64,000 nt of DNA from Variovorax paradoxus B4 (lineage in GTDB: Bacteria > Pseudomonadota > Gammaproteobacteria > Burkholderiales > Burkholderiaceae_C): NCBI RefSeq assembly GCF_000463015.1, contig NC_022247.1, positions 1,798,001-1,862,000 on the forward strand, read 5' to 3'. The translations under genes and the position numbers were made by a program. This document shows, one piece after another, positions 38,140 to 47,017 of this stretch. The number at the start of each line of letters is the position of its first letter. Positions within the stretch are counted from its first letter, which is position 1. A model generated the notes under the pieces. The model did not search any database, was not told the DNA's origin, and saw only the letters and a program-made list of their open reading frames with translations.

Positions 38140-41090
38140 CAGTGCGCTCCTTCCGGCGTTGCGCTGGCGGCCGCGGCGGCTTCGGCTTCCTTTTCGCGCT
38201 GCTCGTCGGCCCAGCGGTGGCTGCGTATCGACTGGTGGGCCAGCGCGGTGAGGATCAGCATGGTGGCGCCCAGCACCAGCGCGAACACGCCGATGTCGAA
38301 GAAGAGGGCGCTCGGCACGTGCAGCTCGCCCAGGACGGGAAGGTGCAGGTGTGCGGTGTGGGTGGTCAGGAACGGATAACCGAACACCACCGCGCCGCTG
38401 CCCGTGACCAGTGCGAGCAGCAGGCCGGCGGCAATCCAGCGGCGCGGATAGATACGCAGGTGCTCTTCCACCCACTCGGTGCCCGAGACGATGAACTGAA
38501 GCACCAGTGCCACCGACATCACCAGCCCCGCGACGAAGCCGCCGCCGGGTGCGTTGTGCCCGCGCATGAAGAAATAGACCGACACCAGCACCGCGAGCGG
38601 CAGCAACAGCCGCACCAGCACCGCCGGCACCATCAGGTAGCCCACGGCCGTGTCCTTGGCGAGGCGCGGGTTCAGCAAGTCGCTGCTCCCATCGTCGGCC
38701 TGCGCGCGCTGCTGCGCCGGCAGGGCCATCGATTCGCGGGCCGGCCTGAAGCGGCGCAGCAAGGCGTAGACCGTGAGCGCCACCACGCCGAGCACGGTGA
38801 TCTCGCCGAAGGTGTCGAAGCCGCGGAAGTCGACCAGCATCACGTTGACCACGTTGGTGCCGCCGCCCTCGGCCAGCGCATGCTCGAGAAAGAAGGGCGA
38901 GATGCTTTGCGGAAACGGCCGCGTCATCATCAGCCACGCCAGCGCCGACATGCCGCCGCCGGCGGCAGCCGCCACCAGCAGGTCGCGCCCGCGCCGGCCC
39001 CAGGGGCGCAGCCTGGCGCGCGCGGACTGGACCGTGTCCTTGCTGCGCATCGGCAGCCAGCGCAGGCCCAGCAGGATCAGCACTGTGGTCACGGCCTCCA
39101 CCACGAGCTGGGTCAGCGCAAGGTCGGGTGCCGAGAACCAGATGTAGGTCACGCAGCACACCAGCCCGGCACCCGAGGCCAGCATCAGCGCGGCAAGGCG
39201 ATGGAACTTGGCCTGCCACGCCGCGGCCAGCGCGCAGACACCGCCGATGAGCCAGGTCATTGCGAACATCGGCGAGAAGGGCAGCAGCTCGCGGGCGCCA
39301 CGGGCGACGGGTGTCGTCCAGAGCGAAGCCGCGGCGCCCGCCGCGGCCACCGCGATCAGCAGCAGCAACTGCGACTGCATGCGCCGCGTGCCCAGCACGC
39401 GGCGGCTGCGCCGGCCGGCCTCGCTGAGCTGCGCGAGCAGGTGCTCGAAGATGGCCTGGCCGTCGAAGCGGTGCAGGAGCGGCGTGTGTTCGAGCTTGCC
39501 CTGCGCGCGGCGGCGGCGCTGCGACAGGTAGAGCACCATGCCGCCGGCCAGCGCCACGAAGCTCATCGCCAGCGGCAGGTTGAAGCCGTGCCATACGGCC
39601 AGGCTGTATTCCGGCAGCACGCCGCCGACCACCGGCGCGGCGGCAGCCGCCAGCAGCGCTCCGATCGACCAGGCCGGCGCCACGCCCACCACCAGGCAGA
39701 CCAGCACCAGCAGCTCGACCGGCACGCGCATCCAGTGCGGCGGCTCATGCGGCTGCTTCGGCACGTCGGGCCCGCAGGGCGGACCGAAGAACACGTCGAA
39801 CACGAAGCGCGCCGAATAGGCCACGCTGAAGATGCCTGCAACGGTGGCAATGACCGGAAGGCTCAGGTTGATCCATGGCGTCGCCTGGATGAACACCGTC
39901 TCGGCGAAGAACATCTCCTTCGAGAGGAAGCCGTTGAGCAGCGGCACGCCGGCCATCGATGCGCTCGTGATGATCGCCAGCGTGCCCGTGATCGGCATCA
40001 GCCGCAGCAGGCCGCTGAGCTTGCGGATGTCGCGCGTGCCGCTCTCGTGGTCGATGATGCCGGCCGCCATGAACAGCGATGCCTTGAAGGTCGCATGGTT
40101 CATGATGTGGAACACCGCCGCCACCGCCGCCAGCGGGCTGTTCAGGCCGAGCAGCAGCGTGATGAGACCGAGGTGCGAGATGGTCGAATAGGCCAGCAAT
40201 GCCTTCAGGTCGCGCTGGAACATCGCGACAAAGCCGCCGAGCAGCAGCGTGATCGCGCCCGCGCCGCCCACCAGCCAGAACCACTGCTCGGTGCCCGACA
40301 GCACCGGCCACAGCCGCGCCATCAGGAACACGCCGAGCTTCACCATGGTGGCCGAATGCAGATAGGCCGAGACCGGTGTTGGTGCCGCCATGGCGCGCGG
40401 CAGCCAGAAGTGGAACGGGAACTGCGCGCTCTTGGTGAAGGCGCCGAGCAGTATCAGCACCAGGGCCGCGGGATAGAGGGCATGCGCGCGGATCTCGTTG
40501 CCCGAGGCGAGCACCACGTCGAGCTCGTAGCTGCCCGCGATGCGGCCCAGCACCACCACGCCCGCCAGCAGGCAGAGCCCGCCGGCACCGGTGACGGTGA
40601 GCGCCATGCGCGCGCCGCGCCGCGCGTCCCGGCGGTGATGCCAATAGCCGATCAGCAGGAAGGAGAACAGGCTGGTGAGCTCCCAGAACAGCACCAGCTG
40701 GATCAGGTTGCCCGAGAGCACCACGCCCGTCATCGCGCCCATGAACGCGAGAAAGAAAGAGAAGAAGCGCGGCACCGGGTCGGAGGCCGACATGTAGTAG
40801 CGCGCATAGAGCACCACCAGCGCGCCGATGCCGAGCACCAGCATGCAGAACAGCCACGCGAAGCCATCCATGCGGAACACGAGATTGAGCCCGAGCTCGG
40901 GCAGCCACGCGATCTCCTGGCGCAGCACGTTGCCGCGCGCGATCTGGGGAAAGAACCATGCGGTCTGCACCGCGCAGCCCAGTGCGACGAGCCCCGCCAG
41001 CGTCGACTCCCGATTGCGCGCGTTCGACGGCATCAACGCGGCCAGCACGCTGGCAATGAAGGGAAGTGCGACGAGAAAGACCAGGGGCAT
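38139..41090 (-). CDS. mrpA: Mrp-type antiporter subunit A, fused with subunit B domain
   Basis: This 983-residue membrane protein combines the NuoL-like MrpA (proton path Glu in LVLFWELTSLFSFLLIGYWH, Lys in GAFTKSAQFPFHFWLPRAM) with a C-terminal MrpB-like part (FFMRGHNAPGGGFVAGLVMS). No separate mrpB gene exists in the operon, in line with six-gene group 2 Mrp (PhaAB) systems. The complex exchanges cytoplasmic Na+ or K+ for protons and serves pH and salt tolerance. It is the first gene of the A-C-D-E-F-G operon; its promoter must lie in 41091-41181. Confidence 0.93.
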   Translation of the reverse strand: MPLVFLVALPFIASVLAALMPSNARNRESTLAGLVALGCAVQTAWFFPQIARGNVLRQEIAWLPELGLNLVFRMDGFAWLFCMLVLGIGALVVLYARYYMSASDPVPRFFSFFLAFMGAMTGVVLSGNLIQLVLFWELTSLFSFLLIGYWHHRRDARRGARMALTVTGAGGLCLLAGVVVLGRIAGSYELDVVLASGNEIRAHALYPAALVLILLGAFTKSAQFPFHFWLPRAMAAPTPVSAYLHSATMVKLGVFLMARLWPVLSGTEQWFWLVGGAGAITLLLGGFVAMFQRDLKALLAYSTISHLGLITLLLGLNSPLAAVAAVFHIMNHATFKASLFMAAGIIDHESGTRDIRKLSGLLRLMPITGTLAIITSASMAGVPLLNGFLSKEMFFAETVFIQATPWINLSLPVIATVAGIFSVAYSARFVFDVFFGPPCGPDVPKQPHEPPHWMRVPVELLVLVCLVVGVAPAWSIGALLAAAAAPVVGGVLPEYSLAVWHGFNLPLAMSFVALAGGMVLYLSQRRRRAQGKLEHTPLLHRFDGQAIFEHLLAQLSEAGRRSRRVLGTRRMQSQLLLLIAVAAAGAAASLWTTPVARGARELLPFSPMFAMTWLIGGVCALAAAWQAKFHRLAALMLASGAGLVCCVTYIWFSAPDLALTQLVVEAVTTVLILLGLRWLPMRSKDTVQSARARLRPWGRRGRDLLVAAAAGGGMSALAWLMMTRPFPQSISPFFLEHALAEGGGTNVVNVMLVDFRGFDTFGEITVLGVVALTVYALLRRFRPARESMALPAQQRAQADDGSSDLLNPRLAKDTAVGYLMVPAVLVRLLLPLAVLVSVYFFMRGHNAPGGGFVAGLVMSVALVLQFIVSGTEWVEEHLRIYPRRWIAAGLLLALVTGSGAVVFGYPFLTTHTAHLHLPVLGELHVPSALFFDIGVFALVLGATMLILTALAHQSIRSHRWADEQREKEAEAAAAASATPEGAH

Positions 41091-41181
41091 TGCGGTCGAT
41101 TCTATCGACCGGCCCTTTGAAGAATTCTCCCGGAAACCCGTGAAAATCGACGGCCTTGCCGCCTGGCGATGGGTCGATCGA

Positions 41182-41559
41182 TCAGGCGGCCAGGGCCTGC
41201 ACGCTGCGTATGCCCAGCCAGGTCAGGAACAGCGATCCGCCGAGGTGGGCCGTTGCCGTGAGCAGTGCCACGCCCAGCCGGCCTTCGAGAAGCATGGTCA
41301 CGACCTCGGCCGAGAAGCTCGAGAAGGTCGTCAGGCCGCCGAGAAAGCCCGTGACCAGTGCGAGCCGCCAGGCCGGATCGAGGTCGGGCAGCAGATGGAA
41401 CGAGGCAATGGCCACGCCGACGAGGTAGCCCCCGATCAGGTTGGCGGCCAGCGTGCCCCAGGGCATGAGCCCGCTGGCGCCGAACCAGAGTGCGAGGCCC
41501 CAGCGCGCCAGCGCGCCCACGGAGGCACCCATGCAGATGGCAAGAATCGGAAGCAGCAT
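41182..41559 (-). CDS. crcB: Fluoride efflux channel
   Basis: This 125-residue, four-helix protein matches CrcB/Fluc (GASVGALARWGLALWFGASG; NLIGGYLVGVA with the selectivity Asn; TGFLGGLTTFSSFSAEVV with the Phe box and the Na+-binding Thr/Ser turn). A dual-topology dimer exports fluoride. The 31 bases between it and the TRAP permease gene upstream hold no fluoride riboswitch, so it may be read through from that operon. Confidence 0.93.
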   Translation of the reverse strand: MLLPILAICMGASVGALARWGLALWFGASGLMPWGTLAANLIGGYLVGVAIASFHLLPDLDPAWRLALVTGFLGGLTTFSSFSAEVVTMLLEGRLGVALLTATAHLGGSLFLTWLGIRSVQALAA

Positions 41560-41590
41560 CGGCCTATTGTCGGGGCACGCCCGGTGCTGT

Positions 41591-42892
41591 TTATGGCGCC
41601 ATCTGCTGCGGCAGCCAGGTGACCAGTTGCGGCACGAAGTAGATGATGAGCACGGCCGCCACCATCAGGAAGAACATCGGCAGCGTGACGCGGGCGATGT
41701 AGAGCAGGTCCTTGCCGGTCATGCCCTGCAGCACGAACAGGTTGAAGCCCACGGGCGGCGTGATCTGCGCCATCTCGACCACCAGCACGATGAAGATGCC
41801 GAACCAGATCGGGTCGATGCCGGCGGCGGTGACCGTCGGCATGATGACGCCCATGGTGAGCACCACCATCGAGATGCCGTCCAGGAAGCAACCCAGCACC
41901 ACGTAGAACGCCGCGAGCATCACGATCAGCTGGAACTTCGAGAGCCCGAGCGAGCCGATCCATTCGGCCAGGTGGCGCGGCAGGCCGATGTAGCCCATGG
42001 CGAGCGTGAGGAAGGCCGCGCCCGCGAGGATCAGTGCCATCATGCAGTAGAGCCGCGTGGCGCCGAGCAGCGCTTCCTTGAAGCTGTGCCAGTTCAGCGA
42101 GCCCTGTGCGCCCGAGATGACCATGGCGCCGACCACGCCCACGGCGGCCGCTTCGGTGGCGGTGGCAATGCCCGCGTAGATGGATCCGAGCACCGACAGG
42201 ATCAGCAGCGCGACCGGGATCAGCGACATCGAGGCCTTCAGCTTCTCGATGAAGGGCAGCTTCGCATCGGCCGGCGGAATGCGGTCCGGGTGGCGCAGCG
42301 ACCAGAACACGATGTAGCCCGAGAACAGCAGCGCAAGCAGGATGCCCGGGATCACGCCCGCAATGAACAGCCGGGCGATCGACACGTCCGCACTCACGCC
42401 ATAGACGATCATGATGATCGAAGGCGGGATCAGGAGGCCCAGCGTGCCGGCCCCGGCCAGCGTGCCGATGACCATGTCGTCCGGGTAGCCGCGCCGCTTC
42501 AGTTCGGGCAGGCTCATCTTGCCGATGGTGGCGCAGGTGGCGGCGCTCGAGCCCGACACTGCCGCGAACACCGCACAGCCCACCACGTTGGTGTGCAGCA
42601 ACCGGCCCGGCAGGCTTTGCATCCAGGGCGCGAGACCCTTGAACATGTCCTGCGAGAGCCGCGTGCGGAACAGGATCTCGCCCATCCAGATGAACAGCGG
42701 CAGCGCGGTGAGCGTCCAGCTCGAGGCCGAGCCCCAGATGGTCACGGCCATGGCATCGCCCGCGGGGCGGGACGAGAAAATCTGCATGGCGATCCACGCC
42801 ACGCCGGAGAGCGTGAGGCCGATCCACACGCCACTGCCCAGGATCAGGAAGAGCGCGGCAATCAGCAGGCCTGCAACGGCAATGTCACTCAT
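41591..42892 (-). CDS. TRAP transporter large permease (DctM family)
   Basis: This 433-residue protein, of typical DctM length, has about twelve hydrophobic segments (ILGSGVWIGLTLSGVAWIAM; GCAVFAAVSGSSAATCATIG; GTLAGAGTLGLLIPPSIIMI; GIATATEAAAVGVVGAMVIS). It forms the ion-coupled channel of the second TRAP system. It overlaps the dctQ gene upstream by eight bases. Gene order on this strand is binding protein, small permease, large permease, all in one operon. Confidence 0.92.
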   Translation of the reverse strand: MSDIAVAGLLIAALFLILGSGVWIGLTLSGVAWIAMQIFSSRPAGDAMAVTIWGSASSWTLTALPLFIWMGEILFRTRLSQDMFKGLAPWMQSLPGRLLHTNVVGCAVFAAVSGSSAATCATIGKMSLPELKRRGYPDDMVIGTLAGAGTLGLLIPPSIIMIVYGVSADVSIARLFIAGVIPGILLALLFSGYIVFWSLRHPDRIPPADAKLPFIEKLKASMSLIPVALLILSVLGSIYAGIATATEAAAVGVVGAMVISGAQGSLNWHSFKEALLGATRLYCMMALILAGAAFLTLAMGYIGLPRHLAEWIGSLGLSKFQLIVMLAAFYVVLGCFLDGISMVVLTMGVIMPTVTAAGIDPIWFGIFIVLVVEMAQITPPVGFNLFVLQGMTGKDLLYIARVTLPMFFLMVAAVLIIYFVPQLVTWLPQQMAP

Positions 42893-43394
42893 GGCGCAAT
42901 GCCTCCGTCTCGACCGGCTTGGCAGGTCTTCCCCGCCACTCGATCACGAACTCGTCGAAGGCTGCAATGGCGAACACCAGCGCACCCACGGCCATCGAGA
43001 GCTGCGGCAGCCACAAGGGGGTGGCGTCGTTGCCGGTGGAAATGTCGTGGAAGTCGTGCGACTGGAACACCAGCCGCGCGCTGTACCAGGCGAACAGCAC
43101 CGCGAGCAGGGCGCCTGCGCCCATTGCCCAGCGTTCGAGCCAGCGCTGCGCCGCGGGCGGCAGGTTCTGCAGCACCAGGGTCACGCGGATGTGCTCGCCG
43201 CGCTTGAGCGTGTGGGCGAGCGCAAGAAAACCGGCACCGGCCATCAGGTAGCCGGCATAGGCATCGATGCCTGGAATGTTGAAATGGAGTTGCCGCCCGA
43301 TGATGGAGAGCAGCACCATCACCAGCAGGCCGACCATGAAAAGCGCCGCCAGGGCGGCGGCGCTGTTGTAGAGGAAATCAAGCGTCTTTCGCAT
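42885..43394 (-). CDS. TRAP transporter small permease (DctQ family)
   Basis: This 169-residue protein has four membrane helices (LYNSAAALAALFMVGLLVMV and onward; YLMAGAGFLALAHTLKRGEH; WAMGAGALLAVLFAWYSARL; LSMAVGALVFAIAAFDEFVI). It pairs with the large permease at 41591, whose start overlaps its stop by eight bases. The binding-protein gene ends 21 bases upstream. Confidence 0.9.
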   Translation of the reverse strand: MRKTLDFLYNSAAALAALFMVGLLVMVLLSIIGRQLHFNIPGIDAYAGYLMAGAGFLALAHTLKRGEHIRVTLVLQNLPPAAQRWLERWAMGAGALLAVLFAWYSARLVFQSHDFHDISTGNDATPLWLPQLSMAVGALVFAIAAFDEFVIEWRGRPAKPVETEALRHE

Positions 43395-43415
43395 CGGTGG
43401 CTGTTCGGCGTTGCG

Positions 43416-44384
43416 TCACATCTTCTTGTATGCGTCGACCACCGCCTGGCCATCGGGTCCGGCCTTCTCAAGCCATTCCTTGAGCATGGTGTCGCCCACC
43501 TTCTTCATGTCGGCCTTGAGCTGGTCCGAAGGCACGTGGATGGCCATGCCGTTCTTCTTGAGCAGATCGATGTATTCGAGCGTCTTCTTCTTCGAGATAT
43601 CCCAGCCGCGCTTCTCCGCCTCGGCGGCGGCCTTCAGTACGGCCTCCTGCGTGGGCTTGTCGAGCGCGTCGAAGGCCTTCTTGTTCATCAGCACCGCATT
43701 TTTGGGAAGCCAGGCCTGGGTGTCGTAGAAGTTCTTGATGTATTCGTAGGTCTTGGTGTCGTAGCCGGTGGAACCCGACGACATGTACGACTCGATCACG
43801 CCGGTGGCCATGGCCTGCGAGAGTTCGGCCTGCTGCACCGTGACCGGCTGTGCGCCGACGAGCTCGGCGACCCGCGCGGTGGCGGGGCTGTAGGCACGCC
43901 ACTTGACGCCCTTGAGGTCGGCCGCGGAGGAGATCGGCTTCTTCACGTAGATGCCCTGGGGCGGCCAGGGCACGGTGTACAGCAGCGCGAGGCCCTGCTC
44001 GGCCAGCTTCTTTTCAAGCGCCGGCTTCTGCGCCTGGTACAGCTTCCATGCGGCGTCGTAGCTGTCGGCCAGGAACGGGATGCCGTCGGCGCCGAACATC
44101 TGCCATTCGTTCTGGTAGTTCACCAGCAGGATCTCTCCCAGCTGGGCCTGGCCGCCTTGCACGGCGCGCTTGATCTCGGGCGCCTTGAACAGCGCGGCAT
44201 TCGCATGGACGGTGATCTTGAGCTTGCCGGCGGACGCCTTTTCCACGTCGCTGGCGAACTGCGTGATGTTTTCGGTGTGGTAGTTGCCGGCGGGGTAGGC
44301 CGTGGGCAGGTCCCACTTGGTTTGCGCGAAGGCCGCGGCGCCGAGGGTGAGGCCAGCGAGGGCAATGCCGAACTTGTGATTCAT
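43416..44384 (-). CDS. TRAP transporter solute-binding protein (DctP family)
   Basis: This 322-residue periplasmic protein has a signal peptide (KFGIALAGLTLGAAAFAQ) and a DctP fold (WDLPTAYPAGNYHTENITQF; APEIKRAVQGGQAQLGEILL; the ligand-carboxylate Arg region VKWRAYSPATARVAELVGAQ). The start at 44384 follows a GGAG box at seven bases; an in-frame ATG upstream at 44468 gives no signal peptide. Ligand unknown, probably a carboxylate. First gene of the operon. Confidence 0.9.
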   Translation of the reverse strand: MNHKFGIALAGLTLGAAAFAQTKWDLPTAYPAGNYHTENITQFASDVEKASAGKLKITVHANAALFKAPEIKRAVQGGQAQLGEILLVNYQNEWQMFGADGIPFLADSYDAAWKLYQAQKPALEKKLAEQGLALLYTVPWPPQGIYVKKPISSAADLKGVKWRAYSPATARVAELVGAQPVTVQQAELSQAMATGVIESYMSSGSTGYDTKTYEYIKNFYDTQAWLPKNAVLMNKKAFDALDKPTQEAVLKAAAEAEKRGWDISKKKTLEYIDLLKKNGMAIHVPSDQLKADMKKVGDTMLKEWLEKAGPDGQAVVDAYKKM

Positions 44385-44509
44385 GAGCGCTCCGGAACGT
44401 ATGAAAGTGAAAACGAAAACGAGCATACGTGCAAATTCCGGGCCACTCCTGAGGCATTTCCCTGCCACGCGGCGTTGTGCAGCCGCCGATCTCCTGCCGC
44501 AGCGCAGAC

Positions 44510-44535
44510 AAAAAAGCCGCCTTCGCGGCGGCTTT
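44510..44535 (-). terminator. Intrinsic terminator downstream of the ComEA-like gene
   Basis: Read on the minus strand, AAAGCCGCC and GGCGGCTTT pair around a five-base loop and end in six T. It stops the comEA-like transcript (gene end 44572) before the TRAP operon. Confidence 0.88.
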
Positions 44536-44571
44536 GACTGCGGGGTCGCAGCGGACCCCGAGGCGATTCAA

Positions 44572-44928
44572 TCAGGGCTTGGTGGGCTTCGCTTCGGCAT
44601 CGGCGGCCTTGGGCGCCTTGGCGACCTTGTCCGCCTTCGAGGCGGCGGGGGCTGATGCCTGGCCGCCGAAGGCCTTGCCGTTGACCGTGAGTCCTTCGGC
44701 CGACAGCTTCTCGGCCTTCTTTTCCTTCACGCCCCTGACGCGCTGCATGAAGTCGGGCCAGTCCTTGAACTCGACTTCCTTGCGTGCGTCGAGGATGCGC
44801 TTGGACATTGCGGGGCCGACGCCCTTGATGCCGTTGAGATCGGCAGCCGTGCCCTTGTTGACGTCGACGGCAGCGAACGAGACAACCGCGAACAGCATGG
44901 CCGCCATGGCCAGGATTTTCTTCAACAT
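44572..44928 (-). CDS. ComEA-like helix-hairpin-helix protein, exported
   Basis: This 118-residue protein has a signal peptide (KKILAMAAMLFAVVSFAAVD) and a helix-hairpin-helix pair (DVNKGTAADLNGIKGVGPAM, then SKRILDARKEVEFKDWPDF). An Ala/Lys/Pro-rich tail ends it. ComEA proteins bind incoming DNA in the periplasm during natural transformation; this small stand-alone type has the fold but no other competence gene is near. The start at 44928 follows AGGGAG; the longer upstream frame is not exported-like. Confidence 0.82.
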   Translation of the reverse strand: MLKKILAMAAMLFAVVSFAAVDVNKGTAADLNGIKGVGPAMSKRILDARKEVEFKDWPDFMQRVRGVKEKKAEKLSAEGLTVNGKAFGGQASAPAASKADKVAKAPKAADAEAKPTKP

Positions 44929-45078
44929 GATTTTCAAACTCCCTGATTTGTTGATATGACAGTTCGCCGGCAGAAGACGCCGGCTCGCGTTCAACGGTTC
45001 AGGGAAAGGCGTGTTGACGCCCTCGCCCCCTGCAGGGGCTGCGTTCACCATTGTTCAGAAACGTGCTCGGAATGTGGC

Positions 45079-46257
45079 TCAGAGCTCTTCGACGCGCCGC
45101 GGCGGGTAGCTGTCCCAGGCTTGGCATCCGGGGCAGTGCCAGAAATGCTGGTGCGCTTCGAAGCCGCACGCGGCGCAGCGGTAGCGCATGAGCGGCCGCG
45201 TGGCCTGGTCGAGCGCGCGCTGCACCTGCGGGTGGAACTGCTCGTGCTCGAAGCGCTCGCCCGCAAGCCAGCGCGAGGCGGCGACCAGCGAGGGCTGCTG
45301 GGCGAGATGCGCGATGTAGCCGTCGCGCGGAGCGAGTGGCTGGCCGTTGGCCGCCGGAATCGCATTGGTCGGCGAGCCGCCGAGCGCGATCAGCGCTTCG
45401 AGCACGTCGATCGACGGCGACTCGGCATAGTGCCGTTGCAGCAGCGTGAGCGCTTCGCCCTCGCAGTGGGCGGCCACTGCGGCCTGTTGCAGTGCAGCGG
45501 CATACAACGGCAGGGCGAGCGGGGCGGTGTCGCTCAGGGCGACAAGGGTGCCGAAGGCCTTGGCGCCGTCGCCGTTGCGCAACTGCAGCGTGGCGGAATC
45601 GATGGCGGGGCGGGGTGCCTGCGGGGCCAGCGCGACCGCCTCGGACAGCAGCCGGCCGGCCGCGGCCAGGTCGCCGGCCGCCACTTGTTCGGAGGCCTGC
45701 TCGCAAAGGTGGTGGGCTCGGCGCGTGCTGTAGCTGGCCTGGTCGGACTCGTCGAGCTTCTGCGCCACGGCGGCGGCCTGGGCCCATTCGCGCGAACGCT
45801 CGTAGATGGCCAGAAGCGAAAGCCGCGCCTCGTTCTCGTAGCGCGTGCCCTCGAGTTTTTGCAGCGCGGCTTCGGCGCGATCGAGCAGTCCGGCGCGCAG
45901 GAAATCCTGCGCCAGCGCATGCTGGGCGCGTTCGCGGTCGCTGCGGCTCAGGTCGCCGCGACCCAGCAGATGCTCGTGCACGCGCACCGCACGCTGGTAT
46001 TCGCCGCGCCGGCGAAACAGGTTGCCGAGGGCGAAGTGCAGTTCCTGCGTGTCGGGATCGTTCTGCACGGCCTCGATGAAGGCATCGATGGCCTGGTCCT
46101 GCTGTTCGTTGAGAAGAAAGTTGAGGCCGCGGAAATACGCCTTGGGGGCTTGCCGGTTCTCGAGCTTGAGCTGCCGGATATCGAAGCGCGAGGCAAGCCA
46201 GCCCAGGACAAAGGCAACGGGCAGGCTGATCAGCAGCCAGCTGGGATCAAAGTCCAT
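45079..46257 (-). CDS. lapB: Lipopolysaccharide assembly protein LapB (YciM)
   Basis: This 392-residue protein has one N-terminal membrane helix (residues about 6-25, WLLISLPVAFVLGWLASRFD), then TPR repeats (PKAYFRGLNFLLNEQQDQAI; ELHFALGNLFRRRGEYQRAV). A C-terminal rubredoxin-type zinc site closes it (YRCAACGFE and WHCPGCQAWDSYP). LapB guides FtsH to degrade LpxC and so limits LPS synthesis. The start at 46257 sits inside the end of lapA (11-base overlap). Confidence 0.93.
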   Translation of the reverse strand: MDFDPSWLLISLPVAFVLGWLASRFDIRQLKLENRQAPKAYFRGLNFLLNEQQDQAIDAFIEAVQNDPDTQELHFALGNLFRRRGEYQRAVRVHEHLLGRGDLSRSDRERAQHALAQDFLRAGLLDRAEAALQKLEGTRYENEARLSLLAIYERSREWAQAAAVAQKLDESDQASYSTRRAHHLCEQASEQVAAGDLAAAGRLLSEAVALAPQAPRPAIDSATLQLRNGDGAKAFGTLVALSDTAPLALPLYAAALQQAAVAAHCEGEALTLLQRHYAESPSIDVLEALIALGGSPTNAIPAANGQPLAPRDGYIAHLAQQPSLVAASRWLAGERFEHEQFHPQVQRALDQATRPLMRYRCAACGFEAHQHFWHCPGCQAWDSYPPRRVEEL

Positions 46258-46585
46258 GTTGGCGTACGGTGGGTAGGTCGGTGGCGGAAATGGACGACGG
46301 CGCTGCTGCCGGAGCAGGCACGGATGGCGCAGGAGCCGCGGCTTCGTCGCCGCGCGTGGCCGGAACCTGTGCTGCCGCCGCACGGTGCTTCCACCATCCA
46401 GGCAGCATGCCGAGCGCACCTACCACCAGGCCACCGGCGAAAGCTGCGAGCACGACGAGCACCAGGGGCGCGCGCCAATGCGTGCCGAAGAAGAAATAGA
46501 CGGTTGCGTCGTGCTGGTTGTTCAGCGCGAAAGCAAAAAGCGTAAAAAAAATGGCTGCCTTGAGCAGCCACAGGAGGTATTTCAT
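46247..46585 (-). CDS. lapA: LapA-domain inner-membrane protein
   Basis: This 112-residue protein has two membrane helices (YLLWLLKAAIFFTLFAFALN; APLVLVVLAAFAGGLVVGAL) in the LapA/DUF1049 pattern with NNQHDATVYFFFG between them. The Ala/Pro-rich cytoplasmic tail is long. It partners LapB, whose gene overlaps its end. The start at 46585 begins the first helix; an in-frame ATG at 46609 is a weaker choice. A small CCCG/CGGG hairpin precedes it. Confidence 0.88.
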   Translation of the reverse strand: MKYLLWLLKAAIFFTLFAFALNNQHDATVYFFFGTHWRAPLVLVVLAAFAGGLVVGALGMLPGWWKHRAAAAQVPATRGDEAAAPAPSVPAPAAAPSSISATDLPTVRQHGL

Positions 46586-46630
46586 AGCCGTTCCCGTTGC
46601 CGGGAGCATTCTACGTTTGCATCCATGCGA

Positions 46631-46945
46631 TCAGGCCTTGCGGCCCTTGGCGTCGAGTTCGGCGGTCTTGGCGTCGACGGCCTCGCGCAATGCCTTGCCG
46701 GGCTTGAAATGCGGCACCCGCTTTTCGGGGATCTGAACGCTCTCGCCCGAACGCGGGTTGCGGCCGATGCGCGGCGGACGCCGGTTGACCGAGAAGCTGC
46801 CGAAACCGCGGATCTCGATACGGTGCCCGCGCACCAGCGCGTCGCTCATCGCGTCGAGGATGGTCTTGACGGCGTATTCGGCATCGCGGTGCGTCAGCTG
46901 CGCGAAGCGCGCTGCGAGTTCTTCGACGAGGTCAGAGCGGGTCAT
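46631..46945 (-). CDS. ihfB: Integration host factor subunit beta
   Basis: This 104-residue HU/IHF-family protein has the DNA-bending arm with its intercalating Pro ([20 protein letters not shown]) and the N-terminal helix pair ([20 protein letters not shown]). It dimerises with IhfA, which is not in the window. It lies just after rpsA and before lapA, the widely conserved rpsA-ihfB-lapAB order, and is followed by a ten-residue Lys/Arg tail. Confidence 0.95.
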   Translation of the reverse strand: MTRSDLVEELAARFAQLTHRDAEYAVKTILDAMSDALVRGHRIEIRGFGSFSVNRRPPRIGRNPRSGESVQIPEKRVPHFKPGKALREAVDAKTAELDAKGRKA

Positions 46946-46969
46946 AGGCCAAACAAAAACGTGGACGAA

Positions 46970-47007
46970 AAAAAAAGACAGAGCGGCCCCAGGGCCTGCT
47001 CTGTCTT
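46970..47007 (-). terminator. Intrinsic terminator after rpsA
   Basis: On the minus strand AAGACAGAGC pairs with GCTCTGTCTT around a GC-rich 13-base loop and is followed by a run of T (A at 46970-46976). It lies 10 bases past the rpsA stop and 24 before ihfB, so ihfB probably also has its own promoter or depends on read-through. Confidence 0.85.
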
Positions 47008-47017
47008 CGGACTCAGC

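Noticed and set aside
38142..41120. A 992-codon plus-strand frame rich in Gln, His and Arg
   Set aside because: It is the antisense shadow of mrpA, with no recognisable domain.
41560..41590. A fluoride riboswitch before crcB
   Set aside because: Only 31 bases separate crcB from the gene upstream, too few for the aptamer, and no matching core was seen.
45953..46545. Plus-strand frames opposite lapB and lapA
   Set aside because: They are shadows; the minus-strand products have a membrane helix, TPR repeats and a zinc site in the right order.
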